In this document: positions 1 through 5,148 of the stretch, one piece after another
Position numbering within the stretch: the first letter of the stretch is position 1
How the letters are laid out: every line of letters begins with the position of its first letter
NCBI GenBank assembly: GCA_900540685.1
Contig: UQGS01000071.1
Coordinates: 1 to 7,982 of the forward strand
Reading direction: 5' to 3'
DNA: 7,982 nt
DNA from: an uncultured Catenibacterium sp.
Lineage (GTDB): Bacteria; Bacillota_I; Bacilli_A; Erysipelotrichales; Coprobacillaceae
Program-made: the position numbers and the translations under genes
The notes under the pieces: generated by a model
Seen by the model: the letters and a program-made list of their open reading frames with translations, nothing else
The model's database searches: none
What the model was told of the DNA's origin: nothing

Positions 1-91
1 TAAGATTCTTTGCAATATGACATAATTCCTTGATGGAACGATAGTCTTCCTTGGATAGATGCTTTACCTGCTGCTTGACTGTAAGATACAT
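1..91 (-). CDS. tnpB: IS200/IS605-family TnpB (OrfB), N-terminal fragment cut by window edge
   Basis: Thirty codons are visible, starting ATG at 91-89 and running off the left edge in an open frame. The protein begins MYLTVKQQVKHLSKEDYRS and continues with KELCHIAKNL, which I recognise as the usual opening of Firmicute IS200/IS605 TnpB proteins (xLTVKQQxKHLxKEDY, then a KN segment before the first conserved helix). TnpB is an RNA-guided DNA nuclease that helps retain its transposon and uses an RNA from the element's right end. The RuvC and zinc-finger regions and that RNA would lie left of the window, so activity cannot be judged. A purine-rich ribosome binding site (AGAGGGAG) lies 7-9 bases upstream of the ATG, which supports this start. 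No TnpA gene is visible; it could be outside the window or absent. Confidence 0.8.
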   Translation of the reverse strand, partial: MYLTVKQQVKHLSKEDYRSIKELCHIAKNL

Positions 92-235
92 ATATTTAAC
101 TCCCTCTCTTCTATAGATTTAGGAAAAGAAGCTTCCTATATATCTTATACCCTCACTATTCCAAAATTTCTCAAACAAATTCATCCCCACCTATATTTTA
201 TATTGTGATGGGGGTTTTCTGCCTGTTTTTTAGAT
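92..235 (-). mobile_element. probable left end of the TnpB-bearing element
   Basis: This non-coding stretch lies between the tnpB start and the tRNA-Leu terminator. It contains a perfect 6-bp hairpin (TAGGAA at 120-125 with TTCCTA at 133-138, 7-base loop) and a bulged C-rich/G-rich hairpin (CCCCAC at 185-190 against GTG-AT-GGG at 205-212). IS200/IS605 ends carry subterminal imperfect hairpins with unpaired bases, so either could be the transposase recognition hairpin. The outer boundary cannot be fixed from one copy; a boundary near the T tract of the tRNA terminator (about 230-240) is a guess. No other gene is seen here. Confidence 0.35.
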
Positions 236-261
236 AAAAAAACGTGGTTTCCCACGTTTTT
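236..261 (-). terminator. intrinsic terminator of tRNA-Leu
   Basis: On the minus strand AAAAACGTGG and CCACGTTTTT form a stem closed by a GAAA tetraloop (248-251), followed by seven T residues (242-236). It starts 6 bases past the tRNA CCA end, so it terminates the tRNA transcript and probably any read-through from the DUF134-NifX gene upstream. Confidence 0.9.
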
Positions 262-267
262 GACTAT

Positions 268-351
268 TGGTGCTCGGAATGGGACTTGAACCCACACGGC
301 ATAAACCACCAGTACCTGAAACTGGCGTGTCTACCATTCCACCATCCGAGC
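268..351 (-). tRNA. tRNA-Leu (anticodon CAG, reads CUG), CCA encoded
   Basis: Read on the minus strand, this 84-nt segment folds as a class II tRNA. The acceptor stem GCTCGGA/TCCGAGC pairs over all 7 bp, followed by discriminator A and an encoded CCA (270-268). The D stem is GTG/CAC, the anticodon stem CCAGT/ACTGG with loop TTCAGGT (anticodon CAG), then a 13-nt variable arm and a T stem GTGGG/CCCAT with loop TTCAAGT. The variable arm is short for a leucine tRNA but still longer than in class I. The gene has its own promoter upstream and a terminator downstream. Confidence 0.96.
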
Positions 352-365
352 ATTCAACAGTTTTG

Positions 366-394
366 ATTTTATTCTCGTTTTATTTGTTTGTCAA
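366..394 (-). promoter_or_regulatory. sigma-A-type promoter of tRNA-Leu
   Basis: The minus strand shows TTGACA (394-389), a 17-bp spacer and TAAAAT (371-366). The -10 ends 14 bases before the first tRNA base, so the 5' leader is short. The consensus -35 is consistent with strong stable-RNA expression. The -35 starts 3 bases past the stop codon of the preceding gene. Confidence 0.8.
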
Positions 395-397
395 ATA

Positions 398-1084
398 TTA
401 TTCATGATGACATTCACACTTGTCATGACTGCATCCACAAGTAGGTTCTTCATCAGGAATAAGTGTACCATCTAAATAAGACTTCACTGCAGTATCACAA
501 TCACCTGTCACTCCACCTACGACATTAATATTAGACCCACTTAATGCCATGATAGCACCTCTACCAATACCACCACAGATCAATACATCTACATTCATAT
601 TAGATAATAGGATTGCGAGAGCTCCATGACCTAAGCCTTCTGTACCGACTACCTGTGATTCTTTGATTTCATTGTTTTCTACATCGTATAATTTGAACTG
701 TGAAGTTTTTCCAAAGTGTGGAAATACTGATCCATTTTCATAAGTTACCGCAATTCTCATAATATGTTCTCCTTTTACCTTTAAAACAGGTTTACCTGTT
801 TTCTTTATACATTCATTTCCTTCAATTCTTAAAGGATAGCCTTCCATAATACTACGGGCTATCTTTTTTCTTGCTCTGGCATATATTTCAGTCACTGTAG
901 TACGTGAGATATTCATCTTACTTGCACACTCTGCGTGTGTATAAGATTTATAGTCTATAAGACGAATCACCTCAAACTCATCTATTTCAAGCTCTATATA
1001 GCCTCTTTGAGGAATCCCATCAGGTACAAACATATTGTACTCAGGAAATCCTGTAATTGTCCTTGATCTCTTCGGTCTAGCCAT
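398..1084 (-). CDS. DUF134 helix-turn-helix domain fused to a NifX/NifB-type dinitrogenase-cofactor domain
   Basis: The 228-aa protein has two domains and a metal-ligand-rich tail. Residues 1-90 (MARPKRSRTITGFPEY..., EIDEFEVIRLID, then an HTH region near 49-75 with RTTVTEIYARARKKIA) match the DUF134 family. Residues 109-207 (MRIAVTYENGSVFPHFGK..., VLICGGIGRGA, GVTGDCDTAVKSYLDG) match the dinitrogenase iron-molybdenum cofactor domain, a fold that binds iron-sulfur or metal clusters in NifX/NifB relatives. The last residues hold C216, C218, H220, C223, C225, H226 and H227, a likely metal site. Many DUF134 proteins have Cys near the N-terminus; here that segment is SRTITG, with none. Such fusions occur in non-nitrogen-fixing Firmicutes, so a redox- or metal-responsive regulator is inferred, not nitrogen fixation. 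The start is supported by GGAGGAG (1094-1088). No terminator precedes the tRNA-Leu gene. Confidence 0.88.
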   Translation of the reverse strand: MARPKRSRTITGFPEYNMFVPDGIPQRGYIELEIDEFEVIRLIDYKSYTHAECASKMNISRTTVTEIYARARKKIARSIMEGYPLRIEGNECIKKTGKPVLKVKGEHIMRIAVTYENGSVFPHFGKTSQFKLYDVENNEIKESQVVGTEGLGHGALAILLSNMNVDVLICGGIGRGAIMALSGSNINVVGGVTGDCDTAVKSYLDGTLIPDEEPTCGCSHDKCECHHE

Positions 1085-1101
1085 ACGCTCCTCCAGTTAC
1101 T

Positions 1102-1126
1102 GACATATGTCGATAATATTATAGCA
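1102..1126 (-). promoter_or_regulatory. extended -10 promoter and 10-bp palindrome upstream of the DUF134-NifX gene
   Basis: The minus strand has TG-C-TATAAT (1126-1118), an extended -10 with a perfect TATAAT core; no good -35 is seen, because that position falls in the galactokinase terminator. The perfect palindrome GACATATGTC (1102-1111) sits at the predicted start of transcription, where a bound repressor would block initiation. Self-regulation by the DUF134 HTH domain is possible but inferred. Confidence 0.6.
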
Positions 1127-1137
1127 CAAAGAATATG

Positions 1138-1162
1138 AAAAAAAAGCAGTTTTCACTGCTTT
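1138..1162 (-). terminator. intrinsic terminator of the galactokinase-like gene
   Basis: On the minus strand AAAGCAGT and ACTGCTTT pair across a GAAA loop (1154-1151) and run into eight T residues (1145-1138). The stem begins on the second base of the TAA stop codon (1163-1161). Confidence 0.9.
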
Positions 1163-2429
1163 AGAGTAATTGAATTGCGCCTTGTGATCTTGCATGAATG
1201 ACTTGGCATGAGCCTTTTCCAAATACAGAATCCATATAGCTAACATAGTCATTTAATTTACTTGTTTTCACAAAAGCAAGCATAGTACCTGAGAAGCCTC
1301 CACCATTCACCTTCACAACACCATCATCTCCTAGATAATTCTCACTTAAGACAATAGCTGTTCCAATATTTTGATTACGTCTATTATCCTGTGGATAAAT
1401 ATTTTGTAGCGCTTTAAAAGTAGAGTCATCGGATTCTCTTACTAGTTTAAGGAATGTATCAAAATCACCCTTTTCAAGTGCTTCTGACTGCTTTAAGACA
1501 CGTTCTTCCTCTTTAAAGAAATGAAGTGCTCTTAAAGCAGGACGGTCTCCTACACGTGCTCTCACTATACGATAGTTCTTCATGAATTCATCATAAGATA
1601 CTTCTCTTAAGACATCCTTCTTAAAGAAGTTAGCTACTTTGATCATCTCTTCAGGTACTGCATCATAATCAGGTGTAGTATCTAATCTCACCACATTAGA
1701 ATTCACACAGCATAGAGTATAATCAAAATTAGAGAAATCAACATTTAACTTATGAATATCTGGTGAATTGGGATCCTTAAAATCAACTTTAATAAATCCC
1801 CCTACGCAGCAGACACATTCATTCATTAAGCCGCTAGGCTTACAATAAAATGTATTTGTCGCAAAACGACCAATCTGGATCAAATATTTATTCTCAATTC
1901 TTCCTTCATTGTATAAATAGTTAATAATCGTACCAATCATGATATCAAAGTTCGCACTAGAACCTAAACCTACATTTCTAGGAATATCACTTTGAATATA
2001 GGCATTAAAACCACCAATATGATAATTCTTTTGGTGGAATCCAAATAGAACACCATTGATCAATGATTCCATTGTACCTTTCTTGGCTACATTATATTTT
2101 ATATTTTCTGTATCTATTTCTTTAATACTCATTTCATTATAGATTACTTTCGCATAACGCTCTTGTTTCGCAATAATCGCAATAGAATCTAACTGAATAG
2201 CGGATGCAAGTACACGTCCACGCTGGTGGTCTGTATGATTGCCACCTATTTCACATTTACCTGGAACACTGATGATCATAATGTCCTGATCACCAAAGTA
2301 ATCAATAAATGATTGTACTGCATCTTTATATCTAAGTATTTGTTCATCTATTTTCTCTGAATAGATTTCTTTTAATAAAGAAATCATTTCACCATTAGAG
2401 AGTCTTTTGAATACTTCAGATGCTTTCAT
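1161..2429 (-). CDS. galactokinase-family GHMP kinase with altered active-site residues
   Basis: The 422-aa protein carries the three GHMP kinase motifs in order: substrate motif GKCEIGGNHTDHQRG (57-71), ATP loop NVGLGSSANFD (152-162) and C-terminal VKVNGGGFSGTMLAF (372-386). Its nearest relatives, from memory, are Firmicute proteins annotated galactokinase with a GGNHTDHQ motif; these phosphorylate galactose at C1 in the Leloir pathway. Several residues deviate. The canonical MDQ, whose Asp is the catalytic base, reads MNE here (N203, E204). The usual Arg before the first motif is K58, and the ATP loop has N160 where Ala is normal. A different sugar, weak activity or a Gal3-like sensory role is therefore possible. 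No galT, galE or aga gene is adjacent. The start is fixed by AGGAGGGG about 4 bases upstream. Expression is probably monocistronic and catabolite-controlled (cre at the start point). Confidence 0.85.
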   Translation of the reverse strand: MKASEVFKRLSNGEMISLLKEIYSEKIDEQILRYKDAVQSFIDYFGDQDIMIISVPGKCEIGGNHTDHQRGRVLASAIQLDSIAIIAKQERYAKVIYNEMSIKEIDTENIKYNVAKKGTMESLINGVLFGFHQKNYHIGGFNAYIQSDIPRNVGLGSSANFDIMIGTIINYLYNEGRIENKYLIQIGRFATNTFYCKPSGLMNECVCCVGGFIKVDFKDPNSPDIHKLNVDFSNFDYTLCCVNSNVVRLDTTPDYDAVPEEMIKVANFFKKDVLREVSYDEFMKNYRIVRARVGDRPALRALHFFKEEERVLKQSEALEKGDFDTFLKLVRESDDSTFKALQNIYPQDNRRNQNIGTAIVLSENYLGDDGVVKVNGGGFSGTMLAFVKTSKLNDYVSYMDSVFGKGSCQVIHARSQGAIQLL

Positions 2430-2445
2430 AGAACCCCTCCTTTTT

Positions 2446-2460
2446 TGAAATCGCTTGCAA
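2446..2460 (-). promoter_or_regulatory. cre-type operator (CcpA catabolite control) at the galactokinase start point
   Basis: The minus strand reads TTGCAAGCGATTTCA, which meets every fixed position of the Bacillus-type cre consensus WTGNAANCGNWNNCW. It lies directly downstream of the -10 box, around +1, where CcpA binding represses by blocking initiation. LacI/GalR-type regulators bind similar palindromes, so a local sugar repressor is an alternative. No ccpA gene is in the window. Confidence 0.7.
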
Positions 2461-2464
2461 TTCT

Positions 2465-2492
2465 ATTTTATCATGTATTCACTTTATTACAA
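2465..2492 (-). promoter_or_regulatory. promoter of the galactokinase-like gene
   Basis: The minus strand has TTGTAA (2492-2487), a 16-bp spacer and TAAAAT (2470-2465). A TG one base before the -10 gives the extended form TGATAAAAT. The distance from the -10 to the ATG is 35 bases, leaving room for the cre and a strong ribosome binding site. Confidence 0.65.
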
Positions 2493-2555
2493 GTTTCAGG
2501 GGCCTATTTTACAGTAAAATAACATAATCACTTTATTCATTTCCTTATTATATTT

Positions 2556-2583
2556 TGTGCATAATGTGCATAAGTGTGGATAA
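2556..2583 (-). promoter_or_regulatory. cluster of three tandem DnaA boxes
   Basis: On the minus strand three 9-mers in the same orientation match the DnaA-box consensus TTATNCACA with no mismatch: TTATCCACA (2583-2575), TTATGCACA (2573-2565) and TTATGCACA (2564-2556). Start-to-start spacing is 10 and 9 bp, about one helical turn, and both flanks are very AT-rich. DnaA-box clusters outside oriC are known in Bacillus, where they restrain initiation, and DnaA can also act as a transcription factor. No dnaA, dnaN, rpmH or plasmid rep gene is nearby, so an origin is not supported. The function is inferred. Confidence 0.65.
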
Positions 2584-2641
2584 TTCATTTTCTTACGTAT
2601 ATATCATATCTTTTTAAAGTAAGTGTAAATTTGATATTTAA

Positions 2642-2661
2642 AACACCTAATTTTAGGTGTT
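2642..2661. terminator. isolated 8-bp hairpin, possible second terminator or attenuator
   Basis: AACACCTA (2642-2649) and TAGGTGTT (2654-2661) pair perfectly around a 4-base loop. On the minus strand the stem ends in TTTT followed by AAAT, a short T run, so it may act as a weak backup terminator for the upstream phospho-beta-glucosidase gene. If the candidate promoter at 2686-2715 is real, it would instead lie early in a long galactokinase leader. Confidence 0.45.
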
Positions 2662-2685
2662 AAATAACTATACTTGTTCACGAAG

Positions 2686-2715
2686 ACTATAAGTACTTTG
2701 TAGTGACTTTGTCGT
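2686..2715 (-). promoter_or_regulatory. weak candidate promoter downstream of the cre-like site
   Basis: The minus strand has ACGACA (2715-2710), an 18-bp spacer and TATAGT (2691-2686), matching four and five of six consensus bases. Its only downstream gene would be the galactokinase-like gene, 256 bases away. Its position just below a cre-like site is the main reason to list it; it may be chance. Confidence 0.25.
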
Positions 2716-2718
2716 TAT

Positions 2719-2733
2719 GTGGAAACGGATACA
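2719..2733 (+). promoter_or_regulatory. second cre-like site
   Basis: The plus strand reads GTGGAAACGGATACA, matching the cre consensus WTGNAANCGNWNNCW at all but the outermost W. It touches the T tract of the phospho-beta-glucosidase terminator and is not close to a strong promoter. It could activate the weak promoter at 2686-2715, loop to the cre at 2446-2460 about 270 bp away, or be a remnant. Confidence 0.45.
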
Positions 2734-2761
2734 AAAAAAAGAATAGTGAATTATTCACTAT
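2733..2761 (-). terminator. intrinsic terminator of the 6-phospho-beta-glucosidase gene
   Basis: On the minus strand ATAGTGAA (2761-2754) and TTCACTAT (2750-2743) pair around the loop TAA, which is exactly the stop codon (2753-2751). Eight T residues follow after TTC (2740-2733). The 5' half of the stem therefore encodes the last residues of the protein. Confidence 0.9.
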
Positions 2762-4226
2762 CCTCTTCTAATGCAGCTCCATTTGTTTCAATGATATGCT
2801 TCATCCAGTCATATGATTTCTTCTTAGTACGTTTGAGTGTGCCATGTCCTTTATCATCCATATCCACATAGATAAAACCATAACGTTTCTTCATTTCACC
2901 CGTAGATAAAGAGACTAAGTCAATAGGTGCCCACATTGTGTAGCCTAAACAATCCACACCATCAATATTAATTGCATCAGCCATAGCACTTAAGTGTTTC
3001 TGTAAGTAATCAATACGATAATCATCTTCTACAAAACCATTCTCATCTGCTTCATCAATAGCCCCCATACCATTTTCTACAATAAAGATTGGTTTCTGGA
3101 TACGATCATATATTTCATTCATACAATAACGTAATCCTAATGCATCAATAGGCCATCCCCAAGGTGTTGTTTCTAGATAAGGGTTACTAGAACCACCTAC
3201 ATTAAACCAAGGATCACCTGCTTTTGTCGTATTTGAACGATAATAAGAGAATGAGACAAAGTCTAGCTGTCCTTCTTTTAGGATATCTTTTTCTTCATCA
3301 GTGATAGGAAGAGACTCTACTCCATGGTGTGCCCATACTTCTTTTGCATATGGATGATAATATCCTCTTGCCATTGTATCAATGAAATACCAGTTTTCTC
3401 TTCTTTCTAACATATGATGGAACATATCTTCTGGTTTACAAGTGGCAGGATAAAGTTCACTCATGGCATACATTGCCCCAAACATAGAACCAGGCATCAT
3501 CTTATGCCCTAAGATAACAGCTTTTGCACTTGCGATAAACATATGATGAGCCCCTAGATAACGTGTATAGCCATCACTTTCTCTAGTACCACATGGGCCA
3601 AAACCTCTTACTGCATTGATTTCATTAAAAGTAAGCCAGTATTTACATCTATTTCCATAACGTTCAAATAATGTTTCACAATACTTTACATAACAATCAA
3701 TCACATGTGTACTTGCCCAGCCATTATATTCTAATGCTAGATGCATAGGCATTTCATCATGACAGATTGTAATAAGAGGTTCCATACCATGTTTCTCTAA
3801 TTCATCTATCACATTATCATAGAACTTTAAACCTTCTTCATTAGGTGTTAGTTCATCCCCTGTTGGATAAATACGACTCCAACAGATAGAAAAACGGAAT
3901 ACATTGAATCCCATACCGGCCATAAGTTCAATATCTTCTTTATAGTGATGATAAAAGTCTACAGCCTGATGACTTGGATAGTACTGATCATCTAAAAAGA
4001 TAGGTTCTGCGTCAGTAGGTACTGGATCAGCATAGAAGAATGAGCTTCTAGGTCTAATAATAGAACCATCTTCCCTCTTTAATGTATGTGCTCTAGGGTT
4101 TTCTAATGATCCATCTGTTTCATAGTCATGAGAAAGTAATCCTCTTCCTCCTTCATTAAAACCACCTTCATACTGGAAGTCTGCAGTCGCACCACCCCAT
4201 AAGAATCCTTCTGGTAATTGTCTCAT
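2751..4226 (-). CDS. GH1 6-phospho-beta-glucosidase
   Basis: The 491-aa protein is a full-length glycoside hydrolase family 1 enzyme, slightly longer than the usual 460-480 residues. The GH1 N-terminal signature FLWGGATADFQYEGG is at 8-22, the acid/base Glu in TFNEIN (E202) and the nucleophile Glu in IVENG (E384). The segment SLSTGEMKKRYGFIYVD (439-455) has the Ser/Lys/Tyr pattern that binds the 6-phosphate in BglA/AscB-type enzymes, in place of the Glu-containing loop of ordinary beta-glucosidases. It should hydrolyse phosphorylated beta-glucosides such as cellobiose-6-phosphate or aryl-glucosides delivered by a PTS; no signal peptide is present. ATG at 4226 is chosen because AAAGGAG lies 8 bases upstream; a frame-extending TTG at 4268 has no ribosome binding site and overlaps promoter sequence. 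It is divergent from an rpiR-type gene that probably controls it. Exact substrate is not determinable. Confidence 0.93.
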   Translation of the reverse strand: MRQLPEGFLWGGATADFQYEGGFNEGGRGLLSHDYETDGSLENPRAHTLKREDGSIIRPRSSFFYADPVPTDAEPIFLDDQYYPSHQAVDFYHHYKEDIELMAGMGFNVFRFSICWSRIYPTGDELTPNEEGLKFYDNVIDELEKHGMEPLITICHDEMPMHLALEYNGWASTHVIDCYVKYCETLFERYGNRCKYWLTFNEINAVRGFGPCGTRESDGYTRYLGAHHMFIASAKAVILGHKMMPGSMFGAMYAMSELYPATCKPEDMFHHMLERRENWYFIDTMARGYYHPYAKEVWAHHGVESLPITDEEKDILKEGQLDFVSFSYYRSNTTKAGDPWFNVGGSSNPYLETTPWGWPIDALGLRYCMNEIYDRIQKPIFIVENGMGAIDEADENGFVEDDYRIDYLQKHLSAMADAINIDGVDCLGYTMWAPIDLVSLSTGEMKKRYGFIYVDMDDKGHGTLKRTKKKSYDWMKHIIETNGAALEEDSE

Positions 4227-4245
4227 ATTTATGTCTCCTTTGATA

Positions 4246-4296
4246 ATTTTATCAATTCTATATGTCAATATTCACACTTATTAACAGTTTTGTCAA
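4246..4296 (-). promoter_or_regulatory. promoter region of the 6-phospho-beta-glucosidase gene
   Basis: Two readings are possible on the minus strand. A consensus TTGACA (4296-4291) has only a poor -10 at 17 bp (GAATAT, 4273-4268). An extended -10 TGATAAAAT (4254-4246) has a poor -35 and would leave a leader of about 13 bases starting at the ribosome binding site. The two may be alternative promoters; the sequence does not decide. Confidence 0.5.
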
Positions 4297-4309
4297 GGTT
4301 TATTGACAA
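4290..4309. promoter_or_regulatory. inverted repeat between divergent bgl and rpiR genes, candidate operator
   Basis: TTGTCAA (4290-4296) and TTGACAA (4303-4309) are perfect 7-bp inverted arms with a 6-bp spacer. Each arm contains one of the divergent -35 boxes. A further TGTCAA lies at 4263-4268. A protein bound here would cover both promoters, as expected for an autoregulated RpiR regulator, but two back-to-back TTGACA boxes create such symmetry on their own. Confidence 0.5.
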
Positions 4310-4331
4310 TATTATCATGAATCTATACAAT
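4303..4331 (+). promoter_or_regulatory. promoter of the rpiR-family gene
   Basis: The plus strand has a consensus TTGACA (4303-4308), a 17-bp spacer and TACAAT (4326-4331, five of six bases). Transcription should start near 4338, within the ribosome binding site, so the mRNA leader would be only about 11 bases. Confidence 0.8.
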
Positions 4332-4348
4332 GAAGACAGGTGATAGAA

Positions 4349-5095
4349 ATGAATTTATTAAATACGATCGAACATAAAAAGACACAATTAAGTAATGCAG
4401 AGAAGAAGGTATGTGATTATATACTAGAGCATCCTGAACAGGTGGAGTTTTATACAATCACAAAACTTGCGAATCAGGCAGATACTTCTACTTCTGCAGT
4501 ATTAAGATTTTGTCAGAGTCTTGGTTTTAAGGGTTATAAGGATTTTCGTTTTGAACTCATGAATGATTTAAAGAATACCCATCATGAAGAGAATGGCTCT
4601 AAATTTGAATCATTAGTGAATCATTATATCAATACAATGAATCGTTTTAAGATGATGGATCAAGCAGTAATAGAGAATCTTATAGAGGATATTAAAAAGT
4701 CAAAGAGTATTTCTATTTGTGGGATACATTATTCTTCTTTACCTGCGAAACAATTAAGCTATGGACTAACTGATCTAGGTTATATGAATCATTTAGCACA
4801 GGATTATCTAGAATTCACATATCTATTAAATGCGGTTAATAATGAGAGTTTATTCATTTATTTCTCTATTAATGGAAGTAAGAATGGTGTTCTCCATTAT
4901 CTTGTACCTAACCTTAAAGAGACATTACCAGAGAACTCTTATTTAATTACATTAAATGATAAAGCACCTTTATCTGATTATTTTAAACATACCATCACAT
5001 TACCTGGTTCTTATTTATCTCATAATTCTATTATTGATAACGAAAGTATTTCCTCTATGTTTGTAGAGATTCTTATTAATATGTTGTCTATCTAG
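4349..5095 (+). CDS. RpiR-family sugar-phosphate-responsive transcription regulator
   Basis: The 248-aa protein has the RpiR layout. An N-terminal HTH domain opens MNLLNTIEHKKTQLSNAEKK, with the recognition region TITKLANQADTSTSAVLRF (36-54) and CQSLGFKGYKDFR (55-67). A C-terminal SIS domain (about 118-225) contains ISICGIHYSSLPAKQLSYGL and FSINGSKNG. SIS domains bind phosphosugars, so the signal is plausibly a phospho-beta-glucoside or its product. ATG at 4349 is preferred because AGGTGA lies 5 bases upstream; a GTG at 4340 would add three residues but lacks a ribosome binding site. The gene is divergent from the phospho-beta-glucosidase gene and shares its control region, suggesting it regulates both. 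Whether it activates or represses cannot be read from the sequence. The SIS domain is at the short end of the family range. Confidence 0.92.
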   Translation: MNLLNTIEHKKTQLSNAEKKVCDYILEHPEQVEFYTITKLANQADTSTSAVLRFCQSLGFKGYKDFRFELMNDLKNTHHEENGSKFESLVNHYINTMNRFKMMDQAVIENLIEDIKKSKSISICGIHYSSLPAKQLSYGLTDLGYMNHLAQDYLEFTYLLNAVNNESLFIYFSINGSKNGVLHYLVPNLKETLPENSYLITLNDKAPLSDYFKHTITLPGSYLSHNSIIDNESISSMFVEILINMLSI

Positions 5096-5115
5096 AAGTG
5101 CTTAGCACTTCTTTT
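5094..5115 (+). terminator. intrinsic terminator of the rpiR-family gene
   Basis: AGAAGTGC (5094-5101) and GCACTTCT (5105-5112) pair around TTA and continue into TTTT then an AT-rich run. The stem begins on the second base of the TAG stop codon (5093-5095). It faces the SulP terminator 8 bases away. Confidence 0.85.
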
Positions 5116-5123
5116 ATTATATT

Positions 5124-5148
5124 AAAAAAAGTAGGTTTCCCTACTTTT
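5124..5148 (-). terminator. intrinsic terminator of the SulP transporter gene
   Basis: On the minus strand AAAAGTAGG and CCTACTTTT pair across a GAAA loop (5139-5136), and the T run extends to 5124 (TTTTTTT from 5130). The TAG stop codon (5143-5141) lies inside the stem. Confidence 0.9.

Larger units (their letters stand above)
2493..2732. other. intergenic region without a gene
   Basis: This AT-rich stretch lies between the galactokinase promoter and the terminator of the phospho-beta-glucosidase gene. No reading frame with a ribosome binding site is visible; the longest start-to-stop frame noticed is 17 codons (plus, from 2564) and has no credible signals. It holds the DnaA-box cluster, an isolated hairpin, a cre-like site, a weak minus-strand promoter candidate and a short direct repeat (ACTTTGT near 2696 and 2706). 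Confidence 0.7.

Noticed and set aside
1390..1398. Perfect DnaA box TGTGGATAA inside the kinase gene
   Set aside because: A single 9-mer is expected by chance in a window of this size and it lies in conserved coding sequence (YPQDN).
2556..2583. Cluster as a chromosomal or plasmid origin
   Set aside because: There are only three boxes, no convincing DnaA-trio element, and no dnaA, dnaN, rpmH or rep gene nearby.
2555..2584. Plus-strand promoter TTGTGC, 18 bp, GATAAT
   Set aside because: No plus-strand gene follows, and its elements are made from the DnaA-box repeats.
4227..4268. TTG start at 4268 adding 14 residues to the phospho-beta-glucosidase
   Set aside because: It has no ribosome binding site, overlaps promoter sequence, and GH1 proteins normally begin just before the FLWGGA motif, where ATG 4226 has a strong ribosome binding site.
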